DNA of 64,000 nt from Lolium rigidum (lineage: Eukaryota; Streptophyta; Magnoliopsida; Poales; Poaceae), in the NCBI RefSeq assembly GCF_022539505.1, contig NC_061510.1:394302249-394366248 (forward strand). The letters are read 5' to 3'. This document shows, piece after piece, positions 24,020-34,989 of the stretch (positions are counted from its first letter, which is position 1; each line of letters starts with the position of its first letter). The translations under genes and the position numbers were made by a program. The notes under the pieces were generated by a model. It saw only the letters and a list, made by a program, of their open reading frames with translations, made no database searches and was not told the DNA's origin.

Positions 24020-24640
24020 CGTACTAGATTTACAAAAGGGGAGTCCAGATTGCTACCAAATATTGGTTTAAGATATTGCTTGACTCCTTGAGTGCGATGC
24101 ATGCTGCTTGAATGTTTGCAGCCAGTATGATAACTGCCTAGTATAGATTTTCCTGGCACCTTTAAAAATGCCTCAGAAAATAATCAGCTGCATAGAGTTT
24201 AAGCCTGATCGATCTCTAAAAGTTCTTCTAACTATGAGTATGGGCTATTATATTCTCTCGTCTAGGCACTTTGATAATGCAGTCAGACTGCATCCTCCTT
24301 TTCCTGAAGAATTCAGCAAAGAATCGAAAATGCTATTCTGATCCCGAGCAGATATGAGCTCGTTTTCTAGGCCACTCGTTTCCTCTCAGGGGCTGGTACT
24401 TGGGATGTATTCACTGCCGTATATCTATTTTAAAACATGGGGCTGGCAGAGCAGGGGATCACACCTACTCATATACAGTATTTATGTTACACTTAACGGA
24501 CGGCTATTGTCCCGTCGGTAGGAAACACGTACAGTACCACGGTCTTTCTCCAGCGTTCCCCTGCGACGGTACCACAGGTAGTGCAGCCTTAGCAGAAGCC
24601 GCGCCTACGTTGTCGCGAACGCCGGCAGCCCACGCCGCGG
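24020..24640. other. Intergenic, nothing recognised
   Basis: Mixed sequence between a MITE and a GC-rich gene remnant. No open frame of note, no repeat ends. Confidence 0.4.
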
Positions 24641-25201
24641 GCGTCAACACTTGGCAGCCCACGCCTACGTTGTAGCGAACGTGCTCGCCGGTCAGAGACT
24701 GCGCGTCGGCAGGCCACGCCTTGAAGCATCAGGGCCTCCCGCCACCGCCACTAGGCCCCGCACTGCATCGATCTCCGTGGCGAGGAACTCCTGCTCCATC
24801 AACAACAGCTCTATGCTGCTTGGCGGCACCGTGGCCTACAGTGCATCGAACACCGCCGAGTAGAAGTCGAACTTCAAGGCCGCGGTAGCCGGCAGCTCGT
24901 CTTCTCCTCCTTCGCCGGCGCTTCCTCTTTTCTCGGACACCGTAACCACAGTAGGTTCATCGAACGGACCCACCTCAAGAACGCGTCGATCTCGCCATCC
25001 TGTAAGAGCCTGTGGATAAGCCTCACACAGTTGACAGCCAGCGTCTAGTCCAGATGTAGTACAGGCGTATAGCTTAAGGCCCATGGCCGAGTCTGATGCG
25101 AGCTGGGCACGCAGGGGAGGAGCAGCGGATGGACGGGTGAAAGCGGAATGGGAGGTAGAGGAAGCTGGCGAAGCCATGGAGGCGGCCGCTGATGCGGACA
25201 T
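24641..25201 (-). pseudogene. GC-rich gene remnant, unrecognised
   Basis: The minus strand reads MSASAAASMASPASS.. from 25201, then a conserved-looking segment (RDRRVLEVGPFDEPTVVTVSE, LPATAALKFDFYSAVFDAL) and a stop at 24836-24838. Past the stop, the same frame continues with a helix-like stretch (SSIELLLMEQEFLATEIDAVRG) to about 24695. Together this looks like one small protein interrupted by a stop. The N-terminal Ala/Ser-rich part could be a plastid transit peptide. I do not recognise the family. GC content is well above the surrounding DNA, as in grass coding sequence. Confidence 0.4.
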
Positions 25202-26151
25202 CGAAGGAGCTCGTAGCTGTCAGCGCCGGCGCCAGTGATTTTGACCTCGGCCGAGCCAAGGTTGCTGTCCGGGCCGGCTAGTATAAAGTGAGACTGAAAG
25301 TGCCAGTGCTGCCGGCATAGTTAGCTTATATTATAGGATGAGCTAGCGGAGCAACTGCATGGGCGTCCCGTCCATCACAAGCGATTCTATAATCATTAAA
25401 CAGAAATGAAACATTAAGACATTTTATTAATCTTGGCGAGGCGGCCACCGGCGTGCGGTGGCAGGCGTCGTCATCGGGCTGGGGCTATCCAATCTGTACC
25501 ATAGGTTCACGGGTCCAGCACTCGTCACCTTGAAACGTCCCGTTAAATCTTGCCCCACTGTACTCCATTGGCAGGTATCCCATTGCCCAACTATCCGTAT
25601 CCCAACTAAAAAATAGCATTGGCTCACGGATCAAGACCAAACGAATGGTTCACAAAACGAGCTCATATGAGCCCGAGAGCAAAAACGCCATGTCCGCAAA
25701 GAATTGGCTTTACAGCCCAGTGGCCTGGCTTGGAGATCTCAATGCTGAAGATAGATGGTAGCATTGTGCTGAACTGGCGACGGAGTCATGCCCGCACAAC
25801 ACCAACCTTGTAATTCCCTCTCCCTTTCTCTCCGACCCTTGTACGATTCTTAAATTAGAGCTATATCACAAGATCGAAGCACCCAGATTTTCATATAAAA
25901 TGGAGCGGTAAAATGAGATACTTTGAATTAAGTTCATGCGTCTTACAACTTCAACCCACCAATACTCATATTTTCATCAATGGAGAAAGTAAACAGACAT
26001 CGCATATGCTGGAAGTGGGTAAGGGAGATATTGAGACTCCAACAGTATCAAGAGAATTTACTGATAACGACTACATGGATCAGAGGGATTCATGAATTTC
26101 TTATATGCACAAGCTAGGTAACTAAATCAAGCAGAGGAGGGCTGGATGCGC
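25202..26151. other. Intergenic and 3' flank of LFG copy 2
   Basis: No gene seen. Short frames in both strands show no family features. The last few hundred bases before 26152 are presumably the 3' UTR and downstream region of the minus-strand LFG gene. Confidence 0.4.
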
Positions 26152-29100
26152 TCAGCTATCGGCTGCCCGCAGCACTTGCATAAGAGACAGGAACAGGTTG
26201 ATGATGTCGAGGTAGAGCGACACAGCAGCCCAGATGTACTCATCGTACGAGTAGCGCTTGATGATATTGTCCGTGTCGTAGATGATGTAGCCGCAGAAGA
26301 TAAGCGATGCGATGCCACCATATATCATGACAGAGAGCTTGCCCAGTGGGAAGAAGATCTGCCAGCAGAAGTGTTATTAATATCATGCACAAACGAACAT
26401 AACCAAAACAAGTTCTGCAATATTTTCATCTCAATAAGCATATGTTTCAAGATACAGTAGTTAGTGAGAAGGTGCAGCTATCCAACCTGGATTAATGAGA
26501 ACACCATCAGCACCATAAGAGCCGCAAACAGGAAGGGGCCAAGGAAGTTGAAGTCATGGCCTCTCTTTGCAGCCCAGAAAGTGTAAGCAGTCAAGCTGAT
26601 CACCACCACCGCTGTGAGAATTGCAGCCTCCAAGATGACTTTACCTGTTCACACAAAATGCTACAGTCAATTTATTACTGCATATGACCTATACTGAGTT
26701 GATGTGTACAACTCCTGTTGAAGAGTATTAACAAGTAATGTCCCAGGGCACATAAAAACAGGGCAAAAGCACATGAATAATAACCGAGAGTACTTCTGTT
26801 ATTTTCCAAACAAGCACTACCAACTAATTCGAACATCCAATAATCAAATTCATGATAATAAAATAATGCAAGAAGGGGATGCCAAAGCCCTCAACAGCCA
26901 TCAGTTATGCCCCAGCATCAAATCCAAAAAGGTAGGTCTTACAAAATCCAAACATGCCAGTGATATCTCAAGTGCTTGGCGAATTAGCACCCAACATAAT
27001 TCGCTCAAAATCAAAGAGTAAACTGAGCATTTTTTAACTAATAACAATTAATTCATTGTTGAGCTCTGAAATATGCCATCCAGAGCACCTCCAACCCCTT
27101 CTGACCCCTGGGCTTGAGGAAAGATTTCAACAGGGGGTGCCTTCCACAGAAAATTCGGAGTATTTAAGTAATTTCTCTGGACCTTATATACAGAGCTAAA
27201 GTGATTGTATATCAATGGTTGACTGATTGTAGGAACATTTATGACATGCCCGTTACAACATATGCAGGCAGGAAAAATACACAGGTCACAGGTGACTATG
27301 TTGCTGTTGAAAAAGGTAAGTCAAAAAAATTCTGTTTCCAAAAGGTCAAAAAGCACAACAAGGGTAAAACGCATGAAGGGAAATAAAAACAAAAGGGAAC
27401 CACTACCAGGCAACCTTACAACAATGGAACACGAAGATAACTGAAGGATTGTTTCTACAGAGGTGCGCTGATATGCACAGTGATTCCATGTTGGATAGGT
27501 ACATGATAATATTTCTGAACCATGAAAAGGTTGGCCCTTGATGATCGCACAAAGTTATGAAAGATTAGCAACTATCATAACATGATGGGAAGGGGCAACT
27601 AGAACGTCTTTTGCTACATTTGCTAAGTTCTCCTGACATATCGACAAATAGGGCTGTGATAATTATAGAACATTTATATGTAACAACCTTGAACCTTGAG
27701 ACAACAAAAACATGCTACCTAAACAAACACACAGGATCCTGTAATCAGAAGGGTCTACAAAGTGTTGCATTCTATTATTGCAGCAAGGTTCTGTGTACCA
27801 AAGCACCACACACATAAACATGCTGGTAGCAATCCAAAAATTCCATGCATGAGATGTTCAACTTATCGAAACACCAGCAACATATTCTATATGCCTGTGC
27901 TGGAAATCAAATCATAGAACAGATTCCGACTGTTAAAAGTGGTTTCCATTCAGTACTACCATGCATAATCTTCATAGCTGTTGTTGATGCTCAAAAAGGA
28001 CCAAACTGAAAAACCAATCCATACCGACATATCGAGCATCGCTTAAGTACAGAAACAAGAAAATATAGGATAATGGAGGGAGCGAATAAACTTATTGAGC
28101 CCTATTACTGGTGGAACAAGATCCTAGTGTCAATAGTGGCGTCCTTTCAGTTCTATGGTGCATTACCTTAGGGAACTGATCCGAATGCTCGCTGGAGCAA
28201 ATTACAATATTCACCAACAGGCACATATCTAACAATGATTCAGTGAGTGATGCAAGCAAGGAAAGTATTCCTAATGAGAACAGTCTATTCGTCGCAATTA
28301 AACTAGTAGTATCCCACAAGTTTATATGCTGAATCAATTGAACCACATACCTAACTTCATCGACAGGTGAGCAACTAACAATGATTGAGTCTATTCGTCG
28401 CAATTAAACACCAGCAATATGTTCTATGTTCATGTGCCGGAAATCATAGAACAGATTCCCACTGTTAAAGTGGTTTCCATTCAGTACTTTCATGCATAAT
28501 CTTGCATAAGTGTTGTGGATGCTAAAAAACGATCAAATGAAGAACCCATCCATACCGACATATCGAGCATCCTTAAGTACAGAAAAAAGAAAATATAGGA
28601 TAATTGGAGGGAGCGAATAAACCTATTGAGCCCTATTACGGGTCGAACAAAATCCTAGTGGCAATAGCGGCTTCCTTCTAGTTCTATATGTGGTGCATTA
28701 CCTTACGGAACTGATCCGAATGCTCGCTGGAGCAAATTACAAAACTGACCAACAGGCACATATCTAACAATGATTTCAGTGAGTAATGCAAGCAAGGAAA
28801 GGATTCCTAATGAGAACAGTCTATTCGTCGCAATTAAACAAGTATCCCACAAGTTTATATGCTCAATCAATCAAACCATATACTTAACTTCATCCACAGG
28901 TGAACAACTAACAATGATTGAGAGGGAACGGTTGTTGTATCTGAACGCTCGCTGGAGCAAATTACAAAACTGACCAACAGGCACATATCTAACAATGATT
29001 TCAGTGAGTGATGCAAGCAAGGAAAGGATTGCTAATGAAAATAGTTTATTCATCGCAATTAAACTAGTAATATCCCACAAGTTTATATGCCCAATCAACT

Positions 29101-29732
29101 GAACCGTATACTTAAACTTCATCCACAGATGAACAACTACCAATGATTGAGTCTATTCGTCGCAATTAAACTAGTATCTATCCCACAAGTTCATATGCTC
29201 AATCAATTGAACCATAATATACTTAAAACTTCATCCAGAGGTGAGCAACTAACAACGATTGAGATAGAGCAAGGGAAACGGTAGGTTGCATTATTACCGC
29301 TGGTGAAGGCGCAGGTCATGCCGACGGCGAAGCTGATGGAGACGGTGAAGATGGCGAGGAGGATGAGGTTGACCGGGTGCTTCTGGTGGTAGTAGTGCAG
29401 CGGGAACAGCACTGCAACAGACACGAATCAATTAATCAGCACACGAATTCCAGGAAGAGGGACGGGGTGGGGGGCGTACCGATGAAGGGGAGGATGAGGA
29501 GCGCGATGTAGGCCCCGAGTCCGGCGTTGGAGGAGACGAAGAACTCGGACACGGCGGGGACCTTGACGACGAATCCGGCGACGGCGGCGGTCATGGCGAG
29601 CTGGATGGAGAGGATGACGTAGATCTTCTTGATGAGCGCCCAGCGCAGGTCCGGGCTCTCCTCCATCCCCGGGTAGAGCAGCGAGGAGCCGTCGCCGGCC
29701 TCCAGGTCCGGCGCCTTCTGGTACGCGAACAT
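26152..29732 (-). CDS. LFG: LIFEGUARD / Bax-inhibitor-1-like membrane protein, copy 2 (243 aa, 4 exons)
   Basis: Minus-strand exons are 29732-29480, 29411-29298, 26644-26487 and 26358-26152; total 732 nt, all GT-AG. Start [15 protein letters not shown]; entry motif [18 protein letters not shown]; then [84 protein letters not shown] and a C-terminus AADS. About seven membrane spans. This is the closer match to the usual plant LFG pattern; copy 1 has a His-rich N-terminus instead. It acts as an ER/Golgi suppressor of programmed cell death. Intron 2 (2653 bp) is swollen by tandem repeats. The start codon lies 410 bp from that of the heat-shock factor on the other strand, so the promoter is shared or abutting. 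Confidence 0.95.
27868..29265. repeat. Tandem, decaying repeats inside LFG copy 2 intron
   Basis: A unit from about 27868 recurs at 28409 with a period near 537 bp (shared CACCAGCAA..TTCTAT, AGATTCC..CTGTTAAA, GAACTGATCCGAATGCTCGCTGG). Shorter partial copies follow at about 28930-29140 and 29140-29265. The words CTATTCGTCGCAATTAAA and CATCCACAGGTGAACAACTAACAATGATTGAG recur four to five times with changes. They lie wholly in the intron and do not touch splice sites. Confidence 0.85.
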
Positions 29733-30142
29733 CTTCGCGGCGCGCGGTGGCTAGGGTTTCGGTCGTCGTCGGAGGAGAAAGCAAATGGCACGCTTCGTTT
29801 GGTTGGACGAACGCGGATGGTGATGAAGAAGAAGAAGACCAACTGCCTTCGCGTGGAAGTTTTGCCGTGCAAGTAAACGCGGGCCCGTTGGACCCGTGGG
29901 CCGTCCGGCCCGTCTCGCTGGACGCCTCTGTTGGCCCACTGGGCCCGTGCGCGTCTGTCTGGCCACGTGTCGCCGTCTTCTCTGACGGATCCAGGAGGAT
30001 AATCCCCACCACCGCTTCGGCCTTCCAGAACCTTCCATTCCCGAAGCGGCTTCCTACCCGTCGCCTTTCCTCTCAGTACCCATCCTTCTCAACTGCTCTC
30101 TCTCTCTCTCGCCCACGCCGTCGCCGTCTGTCGTCCGCTGCG
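29733..30142. promoter_or_regulatory. Divergent LFG2-HSF promoter with heat-shock element
   Basis: The 410 bp between the two start codons hold a dense GGGCCC/TGGGCC/GGCCCA cluster (29880-29950), a CACGTG-like CCACGTGTCG word (29964-29973), a CT-rich initiator region (30090-30112) and a canonical heat-shock element at 30023-30035, TTCcaGAAccTTC, with a further GAA at 30043-30045. The heat-shock element is about 110 bp before the HSF start and about 290 bp before the LFG start. Confidence 0.75.
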
Positions 30143-33100
30143 ATGAGCCACCGGGCGATGCATCCGGTGAAGGTGGAGAACGGCCACGCCTCCTCGGCGA
30201 CCGTCAACGGCGGCGCGCCGAGGCCGCTGGAGGGGCTCGCGGACCACGCCGGCCCGACGCCGTTCCTCGCCAAGACCTACGACATGGTCGACGACCCCAC
30301 CACCGACGCCGTCGTCTCCTGGAGCGCCACCAACAACAGCTTCGTCGTCTGGGACCCGCACCTCTTCGGGACCGTGCTGCTCCCGCGCTACTTCAAGCAC
30401 AACAACTTCTCCAGCTTCGTCCGCCAGCTCAACACATACGTAAGTTTGCTGTTTGCCCCCTCCCCTCCTCCTTGCTGGTCTGGCCCTTTCTATGATAAAA
30501 TTAGTGCTGCTCAGTCCTCACTAAAGCAGAAGAGTTAGGAATGGTTAGCGCTTCTATAAGAAATTAATTCTTCAAATGATTCTTGGCTATGGTAATGGAA
30601 TAACTGGACTCCCCGCAAAAAAAAAAAAAAAAAAAAAAAAAACTGGACTAGTTTGCTTGATTGATTATTATGAATTTATTGTGGTATACTTGAACAATTG
30701 GCTAAATTGGTCTTCATTTTTTAGTTCCTTTTTCAATTACAAGATCACTAACAAGCACCAAGCATTTCCCCACCTTGGGATTACTGAAAAATTCATGCAT
30801 CCAATTTTGCCTCACGCTACCCTATTGTCAGCTGTAGCTCAAGGGTTGGCCAGGGGAACAGCAACAGATGGATAGAACAAGATAGGTAGGGGGTGATTGA
30901 CAGTGGAAGTTGCTGGCTACCTATAACATCGAAGTGCTCGTAGTTTACACATGCACTACCTAGATATCCATCTCTATGCAAGGGGTTTTGATTTTACTCA
31001 AGTGATGCTGCAAGATATTGCAGAAATGCGCAGCTAGGTACCTAAAAAAGAAATAACCAATAGAATGATAGTCAATGCTTGGTAGTTTTTGTGCAATGCG
31101 GTGATTCATAATAATCCGCGAAATGTCAAAACCAAAGTGTGTGAGTAAAATTTTAAACCTGCAGAATCAGCTGAATATCAATTGGCAGCGTACCAGCATT
31201 CGCCAACCTTAGATACAGCTGGTAGTTTGTGTGCTGTTTTTCTTTTTATGCGGCGGTTCAAAAAAATACTAGAAATAACAAAGTACCAAAGTTCGAGTAA
31301 ACAACAAAACCTACAGAAATAGTTGACTGCAATGTGGGAGTTTAAATGCATATTATGACCTTAAAACAAGCTAAAAGCCTAAAATAGTTGTGTTTTAATT
31401 TTTAAACATGGACAGAATTCAAATCCTCTAAGCTAACCAATCCAGTTATTTCCATTACCATAAGAAAAACTAACCAATAGAGTGATAGTCGTTGCTTGGT
31501 AGTTTGTGTGCCGTTTTTTGTTTCTTGCAGTGATTTATAAGAATCCGCGAATTATCAGAACCAAAGTGTGCGAGTAAAATTGTAAACCTACAGAATCAGC
31601 TGAATATCAATTTGCAACGTACCAGCAGACGCCAACCTTAAATCCAGCTAGTAGTTTGTCTGCTGTTTTTCTTTTTATGCGGTGGATCAGATAAATACTC
31701 GAAATAACCAAGTCGCAAAGCTTGAGTAAATCCCAAACCTACAAAAATAAAAGACAAAGTTTGTTATAATACCGTCTGTGTTGCCTGTAGCAGCACTCCT
31801 GACACTCAGGGATTGTTCCGAGAAACCTGTGGTTGTTGTAAGACCAATTTTCAACTTTTGGGGAGATTTGGGCTATGGTTTAACCTATGTTTTCAAGTTC
31901 CTTGACCCTGTTGAGTCCTTGGGGGCATGTGTGCAGTCACCAACCCAATGGTTTCATGGTAGTGTTTCTCCGATTAGGTGTCACACGTTCTAATTAGGCT
32001 ATCACCTCCATCTTGTGATAAAAATTTCCAGATTATACTTTATTTGTTTGCCTAGTCTTCCAACTGTGCTTTATTTTACCTTGAGTGAATTTCCGGTTCG
32101 TACAATATTGAAGGATGGAGATGAAGAGGAAAGTTGAAAAATAAAGTGAAGAATTAAATCGGCAAATTGAAAAATGTATCAAGTGAACCGAAACCTGTCG
32201 GAAAGAGGTAAAGTACATACCGTTCCATCTCTCCACTCCCGCTCTCTTTGTTAGTGTTGTTTATCTGAAATTATTTAAATGGTTAATTTGCTCTTCAGAA
32301 GAAATAACTGATAGAATGATAGTCGATACTTGGTAGTCTGTGTGATGTTCTCGTTTTATGCAGTAATTCATAAATAACCTCGAATTATGGCCACCAAAAA
32401 TTGCAAGTGTGTGAGTGAAATTTTAGACCTATGGAATCCGCTGAAACATTAATTTGGAATGTACAAGCATATGATATCCTTAAATCCAACTGGTAGTTCT
32501 TTTTCTTTTTAAGCGGCGGTTCAGAATAATCTTTGAAATAACCAAGCTTCAAAGTTCTTGAGTAAAATCCAAAACTACAACATTAGTTGATAATTTGGAA
32601 GTTAAAAGCATATGATAACCATAAAACAAGCTGAAAGCCTTATATCGTCGTGTTTTCAAATTGAAGATGGAAAAATTGAAAACTTTGTACCATTTAACGT
32701 AATTTATCATCTATATATATTTTGGCGAAAAAAAAGAAAGACGAAAGAGAAAGTTTGTTATACTAGTGTCTCTGTTGCCTGTAGCAACACTGCCGATACC
32801 GTGGATTGTCCTTTTATCTGAGAAACTTGTGGGTGTTGGATTTTTCTGGATGGTTGTTGCATTCTAGGAGAACCTTGAGATTTTAATATAGGGAGATTTG
32901 GGCTATCGGTTAACCTCTATGTTCCCTCTCAAAAAAAAAAATTTAACCTCTGTTCAATTTTTATTACCTTGTGAAGTCTTTAAGGGCATGTGTGCAGTCG
33001 ATTAAAATCTTCCAGTTCATAATTCATTTGTTTGCCTTTAGAAATCTTTCAATTGATGCTTCATTTTGCCCTGAGTAAACTTCCAGTTTATAGAATATTA

Positions 33101-34115
33101 AAGGATGAAGATGAAGAGGAAAGTTGACAAATAAAGTGAAGAACTGAAATCAGCAAACTGAAAAATGTATCAAGTGAACTGAAATCTGTCATAAAGAGGT
33201 AAATTGGAGATATTCTTACAGTTTCATCTCTCCACACCCTCTCTCTTTGTCACTGTTATTTATCTAAAAATATTTGAATAATTAACTTTCTGTTGGAGAA
33301 ATTTTATTTGCCTTGTTTAATTTGATTTGAATGGTCCATCCAATTTCTAATATGGTTGTTATTGCCTTCGGCAGGGCTTCAGAAAGGTAGATCCCGACAG
33401 GTGGGAATTTGCAAATGAAGGATTCTTGAGGGGGCAGAGGCACCTTCTTAAAAATATTAAGCGTCGCAAACCTACGCACGGGTCTCCAAATCAGCAATCT
33501 CTTGCCTCCTACCTTGAGGTGGGGCACTTTGGATATGATGGGGAAATGGATCAGTTGAAAAGGGACAAGCAGCTCTTGATGGCTGAAGTGGTGAAGCTCA
33601 GGCAGGAGCAACAGAACACAAGGTCAAATCTTCAAGCCATGGAACAGAGGCTGCAAGGAACTGAGCAGAAGCAGCAGCAGATGATGTCCTTCTTGGCACG
33701 AGTCATGCAGAATCCTGAGTTCATACGCCAGCTGATCTCCCAGAGTGAGATGAGGAAGGAGCTCGAAGAAGCCATCTCTAACAAGAGAAGGCGCCGCATC
33801 GATCAGGGACCAGAAGTTGTTGATAGCATAGGCACTGGCTCTAGCCTGGAGCAAGGGTCACAGGTAATGTTTGAGCCGCATGAGCCGGTGGATCCGTTTG
33901 TCAATGGCTTTGCACCCGATCTTGAAAGCTCGTCAGTGGGGACGAAAGGAGCCAAAGTGCAACAGGGTGCCACTTCTAGCAGCTCTGGGCAACTGAGAAG
34001 CAGGCCCAGTGGAGAGCTGAATGATGATTTCTGGGAGGACCTACTCCATGAAGGGGGGCTCGGTGATGAAGCTGGCAACTCTGTGGATCCAGATGACACG
34101 AACTTGTTGCTTTAG
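30143..34115 (+). CDS. HSFA2: Heat-shock transcription factor, class A2-like (345 aa, 2 exons)
   Basis: Exons 30143-30439 and 33375-34115; the 2935-bp intron sits at the position conserved in plant HSF genes, inside the DNA-binding domain (..FVRQLNTY / [13 protein letters not shown]..). The winged-helix domain covers about residues 38-131 with the recognition helix [14 protein letters not shown]. The HR-A/B heptad coiled coil is at about 154-212 ([20 protein letters not shown]..) with the extended class A spacing. A nuclear signal KRRRR lies near 237. The AHA activator [11 protein letters not shown] is at 316-326. The acidic end reads DPDDTNLLL. It should trimerise, enter the nucleus and bind TTCnnGAA repeats, one of which lies in its own promoter. 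The upstream in-frame sequence lacks a better Met; [14 protein letters not shown] resembles other A2 starts. Intact. Confidence 0.95.
31051..33300. repeat. Tandem repeats inside the HSF intron (three copies, 0.4-1.0 kb)
   Basis: Starts at 31051, 31469 and 32301 share AATGATAGTC..TTGGTAGT, CAGAATCAGCTGAATATCAAT and TTTTTATGCGGCGGTTCA. The second and third copies extend through TGTTGCCTGTAGCA, GGGAGATTTGGGCTAT, GGCATGTGTGCAGTC and AAAGTTGA.AAATAAAGTGAAGAA to about 32300 and 33300. The intron is therefore mostly one segment repeated. A poly(A) run at 30617-30642 lies before it. Confidence 0.85.
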
Positions 34116-34989
34116 AAGATGGACTACCTCGAACTCAAACAACACGAAATCCTTACAGTAGCTTATTTCATTCTACCACATCCCTGCATCTCGGATGATC
34201 TTTGCCGCCATGCCTGTAATTATGTCAGCCCAGTAGATTGCTGTGTCTATCATATTATCCTGGTGATGCCTTAATGCTGTAAATGCCAATCGCTTGGGGC
34301 CAGCATTATGATTGTGATGCTTTTAGGAAAGAAGTATATCTATCTGATGCCCATCTACCTGTCTTGCTCTGCAAAGATTATGGTTAGTCTGGGGCTGTAT
34401 CCATCCTTGTAACTTCAGTGTTTCTGTTAGTTAAGAGTCAATTGGTATGTCACTATGAGACGGCAGAATAAGTATCCAGTCCAGTACAGTAGTATGGTCT
34501 ACCCTTGTGATTTGCTACAATATTGTATATGTAACATGTATATGTGCTACAATATTGTATATGTAACATGTATATGTGTACAGTAGTATGGTCTACCATC
34601 TATTTTTTACTTTGGCAATTGCACTTGATACTTCCTTTTGGATGATTTGTGATGTATCCTATATTTCCCCACTAAGAATTACTAATTGATATCTAAAGCT
34701 TCTCTCATATTAAGCCACTTCATCATAAGTTGTAGAGCTTTGATTACATAGGTATCTCTCTTAGAACGGATGCACTACTAGTATAATAATCCTTTCAAAC
34801 TGTGAATAAATTCTACTCTGACAGCAAGGACACTACATTCCACTTGTTGGTCTTTTCCTGGTCGAATGATATGTATATGCCGGATGGAACGAATGTTCAA
34901 CAAAATTTCTCATAACAAATCATCTTACATCAAGTGTCACTTGAATTTTTATAACATGGCTCCTGAAATATCAGAAAAGCATGTTTGAT
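34116..34989. other. HSF 3' UTR and intergenic DNA with a short tandem duplication
   Basis: The first several hundred bases are the probable 3' UTR. At 34513-34576 a 32-bp unit (GCTACAATATTGTATATGTA..) is repeated twice in tandem. No gene seen. Confidence 0.5.

Noticed and set aside
29428..30012. 194-codon minus-strand frame over the LFG2 start
   Set aside because: Overlaps the first LFG exon in another frame and runs through the promoter. No family match, whereas the exon in the correct frame is clearly LFG.
30617..30642. Poly(A) run as the tail of a retrocopy in the HSF intron
   Set aside because: No target repeat or recognisable gene body found next to it; treated as a simple repeat.
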